NCBI GenBank assembly: GCA_036897625.1
Contig: JAYMTA010000378.1
Coordinates: 1 to 30,179, forward strand
Length of the DNA: 30,179 bases
DNA from: Pelargonium cotyledonis
Lineage: Eukaryota > Streptophyta > Magnoliopsida > Geraniales > Geraniaceae
Direction: 5' to 3'
Shown: positions 22,601 to 30,179 of the stretch, piece by piece
Position numbering within the stretch: the stretch's first letter is position 1
Layout: each line of letters opens with the position of its first letter
Position numbers and translations under genes: made by a program
Notes under the pieces: model-generated
The model's input: only the letters and a program-made list of their open reading frames with translations
The model's database searches: none
What the model was told of the DNA's origin: nothing

Positions 22601-23579
22601 GCTACTCGCATCCTCATATATAGAGTCATGAGCCCACGAGAGTCCCACATGTCCATTGACCAATCGTGTTATGCCATGTTGACGGACTTAGTCGTGACTT
22701 AAGAGTATATATGCACATTTGGTAATAGAAAAAATGGTTTTCTTTTAACAAGGTTAAAGTAAAACCAATGCCACATTTGGAGAGAGAGGATATGGGGGAG
22801 GTTGGGTGGCAGAGAATAGCCGGGGAGAGAGGTTGGGAGGAGGGTCTCGCCGGTGGGGTGGGCGGCTGGGGTCGGTTAAGCTGGGGGAGGGCATGGCGAT
22901 TAGAGAAGCATTGAGCTGGGCTGGCCAGGAAGGATGGTCAAAGGTCGTGGTATTGAACGACGCTAAGAGTGTGGTATCGGACCTCGTATCAGGGTCAGAT
23001 ATGCCTAATGTGTATGGTTTAATTTTGCAAGACTATAAGCATTTAGTTTCTGCATTTGAGAATATGATATTCTCTTATATTTCTAGGTCAGAAAATGTAG
23101 AAGCTCACAATTTAGCGTGAGCTGCTAGGTTTGGTTCCTACTTGTATACATGAAACGTTTCGGGTTGCTCAACCGGAGTTCTTCATGAATGATTTCTATC
23201 AATGAATTTGGTCGTTTATTCTCAAAAAAAAAAAAAAAAAACCAATGCATGTTGGGCCAAACTCTTTGAATTTTTCGGGTTCGAGCCTCTTTATTGTTGA
23301 TATGAGATAGTTTTTATGGGATAAAAGGAAAGACCCTGGTGTGCAGCTAAATTGATCGAAAGGTAAGATATCATATAGTGGCCAACCAAACACTCCCCAT
23401 AATAGTGGACAATCCGTAAACCCCTCCCACTCGTGGCGAGCTGTAATTGGCCCAAGGGTCGGACCCGGGCCAAGCGAACCGCAGAGAGAGAGAGCTCCAT
23501 CGGAGATCCATCGCCATCCCATCTCTGTCCCTTTCTCTGTCACAGAGCATCAACTCGTACGAGCTTGCTACCAGTCAAA
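22601..23579 (+). promoter_or_regulatory. Promoter/leader block, copy 2 (OTU gene promoter), split by a LINE
   Basis: Same block as 18521-19036 with a LINE fragment inserted at 22772. The 3' part (23390-23579) contains GGCCCAA motifs near 23447 and a CT-rich stretch, and runs on into the leader of the OTU gene. Transcription probably starts near 23450-23500. The LINE separates the distal from the proximal promoter by about 470 bp. Confidence 0.7.
22772..23237 (+). mobile_element. 5'-truncated LINE with RNase H-like domain and poly(A) tail
   Basis: The insert is flanked by AAAACCAATGC at 22761-22771 and 23238-23248, and ends in a run of 18 A (23224-23241, partly shared with the duplication). 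Copy 1 of the host block lacks it. Its frame at 22806-23120 encodes the plant LINE RNase H-like (RVT_3) tail: MAIREALSWA, then DAKSVVSDLVSGSD, GLILQD and FSYISRSENVEAHNLA. The stop TGA at 23118-23120 sits where an Arg codon (CGA) is expected, and the frame then reads AARFGS, so the copy is dead by a CpG-type change as well as 5' truncation. Confidence 0.85.
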
Positions 23580-24618
23580 TTCGTGTCTAGGAATCTGTAT
23601 ACATTTCAGTCTCGTCCTCGTGACGTCCATCAGTGCCCTCACATGCTCTCCTCCTCCTAATTTTGGCCTTTTCTTGGCCTGTCGCAATGCTATTCTCAAG
23701 CTACTTCTGCTGATAAGCCTCCATTTTCTTCTACTTTTTCGTGGCGCCTCGACTGTGTACGTACGGACAACAACGGCATTGCCTGGTATTTTCTCGCTTT
23801 TTTCGAATTTTTATTGCAGGTTGTTGTTATTGTCCCGATCGCCGGAGATTTGTGTGTTTTACTTGATGCATTGTTGAGTGCTTGCATTCGTCGGATCGGA
23901 TGGTTTTGGATTGGTTTGATCTGAGATTTGGAATTGCCTTTACCTTTCAGGAGGGAGATCTTGTAATTTTGTGCTGAGTATCAACTGTTCTGTTTGGTTG
24001 CTGAGTAAATGATTTAGGAAAATGTGAGAAAATGCTGTTTTAGATCTTTTGTTAGTCACAGTTGTGTTGATTTGTTTGGATGTAGTATAAGAAGGAAATG
24101 TTGATTACATTAATGGTTGGAGCTTGGAAGTATAGTGTTTTTAATTATATTTTTAGGTTTTGGTTGTAGAATATGGTGATTCGATTGTTTTTAGGAACAT
24201 TTGTCCGTACATGCTGGAATTATTAATATGTGTGTTGAATTAGCAATAGTGATTTGTATGGAGTTAACATCTGATATAATTGTAAAATGTTTGGAATGGA
24301 GACACTGGCTTTGTTCAAAGTATGCATTAAGCGAAAAGATGAGGTAGTTCGGCTGTCAAATTTAGTGAGCCCTAATTTTATTACATGAGGTCTTTTGGTT
24401 TGGATTTCTGGCTTTGTTTGGGAGATGCATTAAAGCAAAAAGATGATGTAGTTCGGCTGTCAAATAATGAGCCCTGATTTATTATATAAGATCTTTTAGT
24501 TTGGATTTTCTTTAGTTCTGTTTTGGACTTAATATTGAGTTTATTTAGGGTTTCTGATATTGGAAAGTTATTGCAGATTACACCCTGATTCAGTGAAGCA
24601 AGTCATTAGATATTGTAG
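23500..24618 (+). other. OTU gene 5' leader with a probable UTR intron and short uORFs
   Basis: CT-rich leader sequence runs to about 23785, where CCTG/GTATTT could be a donor; the acceptor TTATTGCAG ends at 24576, 42 bp before the ATG. The T-rich interval between looks like a 5' UTR intron. The leader holds at least two tiny upstream ORFs (23643-23660 and 23687-23713). Donor choice is tentative. Confidence 0.5.
24305..24510. repeat. 103-bp tandem duplication in the OTU leader intron
   Basis: Copy A (24305-24407) and copy B (24408-24510) both start CTGGCTTTGTT and share GATGCATTAA-like, GTAGTTCGGCTGTCAAAT, GAGCCCT and TTTGGATTT in the same order. Several substitutions and small indels separate them. 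Confidence 0.85.
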
Positions 24619-27600
24619 ATGATTACATACGAACAAGATCCTGATGTTGTTCGGTGGGGTCTCCAGCTTTTTGACAGCAACCCCTTCTCTAATTGTGGAA
24701 ATTACTGCTCTTTTACACAAGATGATGCTGATTATTATCTTGGACATTATTACAAGGAAAATCATTATGATACAGAATGTAATGATGTAGAAAACGATGA
24801 GCTCATTGCACACGCTCTTCAAGAAGAACTATCACAACTTGCAATTGCAGAAGAACCTAATTCTTCTCTTGAAGGGGTTGAGCATTTGCAGGTTCCCGTT
24901 TTCCAGCAAGATTGGGTTGGACAGGTTGGCCAGTCTATGGAAAACTATGGTTCAGGTACATGCCAATTTCAAGAATTATAATCTAATTGACTGAATGCCT
25001 TGCTTAAATAGTATACTTACTTTTCCTACAAATTTTAGGGCAGGAGAGTGCCCAGGAGGAAGCTGATGACATGGTACCGTCAAGTTCATGCTCTAGCCCT
25101 GATGAGAAGTCATGCTACGACAATGAGTGGTCATATTCTTTAGAGATGATGGATGAGTTTGTTCTTGATGATGGTGAAGTGGGAAAAAGGTTTAATCAGA
25201 TGATTCCTGTTCCAGTAAGTTTAGCATAATAAAGAGTTGCTAGTTATTCCTTTTAGTAGTGATAACTGATAACGATCATATATCCCTTTCATTTGTCTGT
25301 TTCCTGATGAACTTCTTAAGAGCTCCTTGTGGCTTCAATATTTGTTGCTGTCCCTCTTTATGCTTTCTAGCTCTAGCAATTATGTAGGTTTTCTTGGTAG
25401 CATGAATTTTTAAAGAGTGCCTCAATCCTTTCATTTTTTTTCTAGTGAATTTTATTCCACTGGTATTCTTGGCGCAATGGTATGGTTGTTTCTTTGAGTT
25501 GGGACCTTTTGATCCAGGGAAACGACCTCTATGCAAAAGTAGGGTTAAGACTCCCATACCCTACAATGGTTGGAGCCTTGTAGTCTTCTTCTTCTTCTTC
25601 TTTTATTTTTTATTTATTTTTTTATTATTATTAGCAACGGCCTAAAGGGTTATATATACAAGGACCCAATAGTGTAGTCTTCTTCTTCTAAAACTTTTTT
25701 TACAATTAATCTAGACAGTTAGACATTATACATGCATTCAAAGCATTTCTTTTGTCATCCCCTAAGCAGTGTAAGGTAGTAGGTTAACCCTCATTGTAGT
25801 GCTTTTATCTTATGTTATAGTTTCTGACTTTTAGACAACTTGGCATTTTTCACTCTTATGTTGTGCTATTGTGCAGCATGTTCCTAGAATCAATGGGGAA
25901 ATACCCTCAGTTGATGAAGCAACTTTAGATCATCAAAGGTTACTAGACAGGTATATGCCTGTTTTCTGATACTTTTTCCTTTATTTTAGGATTTTATTTC
26001 TTTATTGCTACAGAAACAATTGTTATTGCAACTAGTTGTTGAAGTCATTTCTGTGCTTTTGGGTTGTCCCCTTTACAGATTGCGGTTATATGATTTGGTT
26101 GAGCTTAAAGTTGTAGGAGATGGCAACTGTCAGGTAGCGTTTTTCCTCGCAGAGCAAGTTTCTTAGTGTCCCTAGTTCCTTCTAATTAGTGTCTTCTGCA
26201 TGATCTTATTTGGCTGTTTTCCTTTCAATTGCATCATTCATGGCATAGTCTTTAGACACTTTTGCAAATACTATTTGTTTAGCAGTTATCGCTGTCCATC
26301 ACTTAATAATAATGTACTTGAGAAATTGAAGTGAACTACATGTTGTATCTAAATAAAGAGTTATCCTTAAATAGCTTGGTTTCATTGTGGATACGGGAAG
26401 TGTGTTAGATTTTACGATCTTTGAAATGAGGAGACCAATAGTTTAGTTGTAGAATGATTTAACATGATTACTTGCGTGTATTAATTCCTTCTGGTGATGA
26501 TCATATATAATCTGATTAGATTGTTAGACAAAGTATTCACTTTTTAGATAACTTGTTGAATCAATCCAAACTTGAAGTAAACCATAGTAACTATGGATTT
26601 TTGTTTGAAAACCTGTGAAATTATAAGTGTGGCATATATTACTGTTTGTAGCTCATCATGCTTTTACAAAGTAAATTGGAGCTTTCTTCAAGAGTCCATT
26701 TCTTACAAGTTCTGATGATTGTTTTTATATACAATCCATGCCAGCTACCTTCTAGTTCTAGGAACATACTGTGCAATGCCTTCACTTGTAGTTCGTTCTA
26801 TGCCTTCTTTTACATAGGCTTTGCAGCTCAATTTAAACACTATTGGTTATATTGCATTAATGCTGACATAATTGGTATGGTGTTTGCTATATTTTCTTTC
26901 TCACTAGTAACATGATGTTCCAGTTTCGCGCTCTATCAGATCAAATTTATCAAAGTCCCGAGCACCATAGATTTGTGAGACAGCAAGTTGTAAATCAGGT
27001 TGGCTGTCTAATATTGAGACAAATTTAGCGTAGTAATTTATAGAGCGATCTCAATTTTATGGGCGGGACTGTTGTGGGCTTGACTCAAATTGTTATGTTT
27101 CTTGTGTCGGTATTTTTTTGTCATCAGCTTAAGTCAAGCCCAGATATATATGAAGGATATGTTCCGATGGCTTATGATGACTATTTGGAGAAGATGTCCA
27201 AGTATATCTCTGTTCATTTGTACTGATCTGATTATTTGCTCTTTTGGATAAAACTTGACCTTTGTTTTTGGGATCATGTGGACAAAATATAGGAGTGGTG
27301 AATGGGGTGATCACCTTACCTTACAGGCTGCTGCAGATTCGGTATGCTTTAGAAACCCTGCTAAATTTTTCTTAGGAGAGGAGGTGTCTACGTGAAGTGC
27401 TTAAGCTTGTTGCATCTTGGACATTCTAATTCTTGTTCCTGATATTGCAGTATGGCGTTAAAATTTTTGTGATGACATCTTTCAAGGACACATGCTACAT
27501 AGAGATTCTTCCAAATGTTCAGCGGTCAAATCGAGGTATCTTTCATTAGTCTCGTGTGGTTTTCACTCTTGATTGTAAACATTGTTATATTTAGATATAT

Positions 27601-28907
27601 TAGGCTCAACTGCAAGTGATACTATATTATGCAAATTGCCAATCCCTCTTATTTAGATATATATGGCATGATTTCCATCACTCTCTCGTGTTGATTTAAA
27701 GGTTTTGAAACATGTTAAGTTGGTGTATGAAGTTACAAGAGATTTTGTTTGTGTGCGTTGGTCCCAAACTTAAGTGTAGTTCCATCTGAGTTTTCACAAA
27801 AATTAAGAACCATATTATTAGCTCCTATTTGTCTTTGTTGTAACAAACTTAGATAGTGTTTGGGCTAGAGTTTTTGTTCAAGAATGAGAATGGGATTTCC
27901 ATTCTCCATGTTTTTCATTAGGAATTCTTGGTCATGAGAATGGTTTTGGAATGAGATTCTCATTCTTAATTCACCTACCAAAAGAGAAAGTGTACATCTA
28001 TTTTGGAACAACCAAATTTTGTATAGTGGACATTATTTTTGGGATGTATAGTTATATATTGTCCAAATACATGCATCCATCTTTTTGTGCCATACTGCGC
28101 TGGGATAAGCACTATCATCTGCCGAATACTTGGTGAGATCTTTCCTTTTCTTATTATCCATGTTACGTGATATTTAACTTGGTTGTGACTCTGGTTGCGT
28201 CAATTCAAAGAAACTTCTCCACTTATTCCATCTTGCTATGCGAGATGATGACTTATGTTTATCATAATTATGTACTTGTGCAGTAATTTTATTGAGCTTT
28301 TGGGCAGAAGTACATTACAACTCGATACATCCAGAGGAAGGTATAATTCTACATCTTTTCTGAAAATTGTCTGTTGCGTACTTGCATATGCTCTAGTGAA
28401 AGACGAAGCATCAAAATTATTTATACTGAAACTTATCCATGACTCGGTTGTTAGATCTGGGTTGTTTAGGAGTGGACCGAGTTTTTTACCCCACCAGACC
28501 AAATGAATGCAGTCCGGTGCTTTGAAAAACATTTGGTTTGGTCCAGTTTGGGTGAAACCGAATATTTAATAATTTTTCTTGTTCAAAATTATTTTAGTGC
28601 TCTCAATACACTTTTATTAATTATCATTGATTTCACTTCAATTCCACAATTTATTAGTTTTCTTGAAACTTTTCCATTAGAAATGCATTTTTCAAATTTA
28701 GACCGGGTCCAGTCTGGCCCGAGTTTGGACCGGAGCACACCCCTAGCTAGGTCCTCTTGGCCCACGTTCGGGAAATGAATAAATTGGGTGGCTAAGTTTG
28801 TTTTATATGTCTCGAATCCAGATGTTCCTGCATTAGAGACTCGAAGGAAGAAGAGATGGTCATCGTCTGAAAATAAGCATTTGGAATTACCGAACGAATA
28901 CAATTAA
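24619..28907 (+). CDS. OTU-domain deubiquitinase (plant OTU9-12 group)
   Basis: Ten coding exons: 24619-24955, 25039-25214, 25877-25950, 26079-26133, 26924-26998, 27128-27201, 27293-27341, 27451-27535, 28284-28340, 28822-28907. They give 355 residues in frame with GT-AG borders. Residues 3-14 (TYEQDPDVVRWG) are the usual start of this group. Residues 58-74 (ENDELIAHALQEELSQL) form an acidic helix like a ubiquitin-interacting motif. The OTU domain runs from about 197 to 325 with the catalytic Asp210 and Cys213 in GDGNCQ, followed by FRALSDQIY (215 on), the WGDHLTLQAAADSYGVKIFV segment (268-287) and the catalytic His319 in WAEVHYNSI. The C-terminus is basic (RRKKRW). It should cleave ubiquitin from substrates as a cysteine protease in cytosol or nucleus. 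From memory the closest Arabidopsis relatives are At5g03330 and At5g04250. All triad residues are present, so it should be active. Confidence 0.95.
25460..25583 (+). mobile_element. Au-type SINE in OTU intron 2
   Basis: The segment has TTGGCGCAATGGTATGGTTG (A-box-like), TTGAGTTGGGACC where the B box falls, then GGAAACGACCTCTATGCAAA, AGTAGGGTTAAGACT, and GGTTGGAGCCTTG, followed by a (TTC)n/T-rich tail. The order of these blocks matches the Au SINE family of flowering plants (GGAAACAGCCTCTTGCAAA, AAGGTAAGGCTGCGTACA, GGGAGC) as I remember it. The copy is degenerate. Confidence 0.65.
26134..26923 (+). other. OTU intron 4, long, no recognisable content
   Basis: This 790-bp intron directly follows the exon encoding the catalytic Cys. 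A small open frame at 26658-26915 resembles no family and starts and ends within the intron. I see no mobile-element ends. Confidence 0.5.
27852..27979. mobile_element. Tourist-like MITE in OTU intron 8
   Basis: Left end GATAGTGTTTGGGCTAGAG is preceded by TTA and matches the left end of the copy at 11053. The interior has GAATGAGAATGGGATTTCC and GGAATGAGATTCTCATTC. The right end CACCTACC is degraded and no right TTA is kept. Confidence 0.55.
28467..28745. mobile_element. hAT-like MITE in OTU intron 9
   Basis: The right end reads GACCGGAGCACACCCCTA, the common plant hAT-type terminus TAGGGGTGTGC in reverse. The left end TAGGAGTGGACCGAG is a diverged partner. Inside are GGTTTGGTCCAG and GTCCAGTCTGGCCCGAG, the GGTCCGG-style repeats usual for this class. 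An 8-bp target duplication could not be confirmed. Confidence 0.5.
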
Positions 28908-29301
28908 TCGGAGAGTAACGAAACAACTCGAGTTCATCGAGCTATATGTAACTTTTTTGTGTTGCTTTCTCTTACAGTTCTTTTCTATTGACTTGGCTTC
29001 GAATTGAAAGGACAGAAACCATACAAAAAGGCATAAAATTTATGCTGATGTTGTGCTATTTTCTGGCCCAACACTTGTACATGTCCTTTCAGTGAACTCT
29101 TGCTTGCATTTTGTCTTCTTTTTTTTCTAATAAAACTTCCATAATGTTTTTATTTTTTGCGATTTGCTGTCGTTCATGTTATTATGGAAAGTTCTCTAAT
29201 GTTAATGCGAACCCAATTCCAACGTTTAATTACCAATTTGTTTACTTTGATATAAGACAAATAATTTCTTCTTTTATAGGGAGTTTAACTACATTTATTT
29301 A
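28908..29301. other. 3' UTR of the OTU gene and spacer
   Basis: T-rich sequence downstream of the OTU stop codon; CTAATAAAACTT near 29127-29138 could serve in polyadenylation. No gene is seen. Confidence 0.45.
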
Positions 29302-29510
29302 GATGATTGTCGTGATTTGAGTAGTGAGTTGAAAAATGTAGTATTTTTGTTTGTTAAATGGACAGCGAATGGGGCGGCGCTTGTGGTTGCGAGAGCCACC
29401 CGTTCTGTCCGGTCGTTATATTTAAAGTTAGTTGGATTGTCTTTCGATTGTAACTTAGACATTGCTTGATGATTTGAATTAATGAAATTTACATTTGTTG
29501 TCAAAATAAA
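29302..29510 (+). mobile_element. Second 5'-truncated LINE tail (RNase H-like end)
   Basis: The frame 29305-29469 reads DCRDLSSELKNVVFLFVKWT, then ANGAALVVARATRSV, which fits the last third of the plant LINE RNase H-like domain (F-FVKRSAN-AAH-LARA). It is followed by a GATGATTTGAATTAATGAAA and a short A-rich end, the usual 3' UTR of such elements. Key His is lost (AALV for AAHV), and no target duplication was found. Confidence 0.6.
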
Positions 29511-29599
29511 AACTTCGCCAGCCCTTCAGCACCAACTTATTTTTGTCAATTAAATTACACAACAAAAGATATCTCTTATCCTTTACCCAAAAATATCAA

Positions 29600-29660
29600 C
29601 GAGACTTGAACTCACGATCTATCATACAGAGACGTGTGTCTTAACTGTTGAGTCATCCTC
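29600..29660 (-). mobile_element. tRNA-like SINE fragment
   Basis: On the minus strand: GAGGATGACTCAACAGTTAA, then GACACACG, and further on GTGAGTTCAAGTCTCG. The A-box-like and B-box-like parts are spaced as in a tRNA gene but the sequence does not fold as a full tRNA. It shares the first 25 or so bases with the copy at 17248-17300. Confidence 0.55.
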
Positions 29661-29903
29661 TAAGATATTCTCTTGTGTGCATTCGCCACCAACTTTTATT
29701 GTTTCAAAAGTGTGACAATAAATTAGTGGGCATAAATGCTCTCTTTTGGTATGAGAGTCAAATTATACTCTTAATAGCTAATAGTAATTAAAACCAGCAA
29801 ATTCTTGAAAAGAAAAGAAAAATTCTTAACTATTGCTAGTCATAAAGTACTAATAACAATAATTAATTAACTAACAAAAAAAGTTAAGCTAGTAATTAGT
29901 CAA
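29661..29903. other. AT-rich 3' flank of the last gene
   Basis: Downstream (on the minus strand) of the partial gene at the window end. No further gene seen. Confidence 0.4.
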
Positions 29904-30179
29904 TCACCAATTTACAGTAGTAGTAGTAGTAGGTCCCTGGTATGGGTTGTGTTGGTGGTGGTGCAATTTGTCCTCCTCCTGCATCAACAGCGACACAAAA
30001 GACATGTTGTTCGCGTAACTCGGAAACAACGACAGCTCTCTACTCGACACCACACTCTCTTCTTCCACTTCCGCTTCCGATTCCATCTCCTTCCTCTTCT
30101 TCTTCTTCTTCTTCTTCTTCTTCTTCAGATTCTCCTCCTCCTCCTCCGCCGTCTTCTTTTCCCGGCGACATTGGCTCTC
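29904..30179 (-). CDS. C-terminal end of an unidentified low-complexity protein (partial)
   Basis: A minus-strand frame is open from the window edge (30179) to TGA at 29904-29906, 91 codons without an internal stop. In order it encodes a basic stretch (CRREKK), five Glu, a run of about ten Lys, an acidic part (ESEAEVEEES), a hydrophobic patch LSLFPSYANNMSFVSLLMQ, a His-rich part, five Thr and a final VNW. Such tails are common in plant transcription factors, but no domain is present and I cannot name it. The Lys and Glu runs are encoded by (AAG)n and (GAG)n and may be length-variable. Whether the first residues shown are exon or intron cannot be decided; the ATG at 30086 is a less likely start. 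Confidence 0.55.
   Translation of the reverse strand, partial: ESQCRREKKTAEEEEENLKKKKKKKKKKRKEMESEAEVEEESVVSSRELSLFPSYANNMSFVSLLMQEEDKLHHHQHNPYQGPTTTTTVNW
30088..30162. repeat. (CTT)n and (CTC)n trinucleotide repeats
   Basis: About eleven TTC/CTT units (30092-30126) followed by five CTC units (30130-30146) on the plus strand encode the Lys and Glu runs of the partial minus-strand protein. Confidence 0.85.

Noticed and set aside
23433..23660. 75-codon ORF in the OTU promoter and leader
   Set aside because: The same frame in block copy 1 differs and stops elsewhere; the sequence is CT-rich leader rather than protein-coding.
26658..26915. 85-codon ORF in OTU intron 4
   Set aside because: Hydrophobic random-like translation of T-rich intron sequence; bounded by the intron.
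29600..29660. Functional tRNA gene
   Set aside because: A- and B-box-like parts are present but the stems of a tRNA cloverleaf do not pair, and a related copy shows it is a dispersed repeat.

Overview
The window is nuclear DNA of a dicot-type flowering plant. Coding sequence is broken into many short exons with GT-AG borders and T-rich introns, the DNA is AT-rich, and miniature transposons, SINEs and LINE tails sit in introns and between genes. Products match well-known plant families. I cannot place the species more finely.

Layout. (1) 534-8721, + strand: 14 coding exons for a half-size ABCG transporter of the ABCG24/ABCG28 type (1103 residues). (2) 10031-13941, - strand: 11 exons for an organellar GET3/ArsA-type ATPase, probably the mitochondrial GET3C (385 residues). 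(3) 15112-18418, + strand: 10 exons for a protein with a MIP1-type leucine zipper and a DUF547 domain (565 residues). The ABCG and GET3 genes converge; the GET3 and DUF547 genes diverge from a 1.17-kb region rich in TCP 'site II' motifs. From memory, the same three families are neighbours in Arabidopsis (At5g60740, At5g60730, At5g60720), so this half appears to be an old conserved block. (4) 18.5-23.6 kb is a rearranged accessory zone: an F-box gene broken by a frameshift, a second F-box relic, and two copies of a roughly 0.5-kb block that serves as promoter and leader of the next gene; one copy was later split by a 5'-truncated LINE. (5) 24619-28907, + strand: 10 coding exons for an OTU-family deubiquitinase (355 residues). 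(6) 29904-30179, - strand: the C-terminal end of an unidentified acidic/basic low-complexity protein that runs off the window.

The genes do not form a pathway: membrane transport, tail-anchored-protein-type ATPase, signalling scaffold, SCF adaptor and deubiquitinase are independent functions. Reading frames were followed through every proposed splice junction of the three syntenic genes and the OTU gene; all junctions keep frame and the total lengths fit the families. No new biochemical system is visible. The most interesting signals are the duplicated promoter block and its nested LINE, the compact set of small mobile elements, and a few unusual gene-structure details: a GC-AG intron, a 69-nt intron readable in frame, and an upstream ORF overlapping the ABCG start codon.
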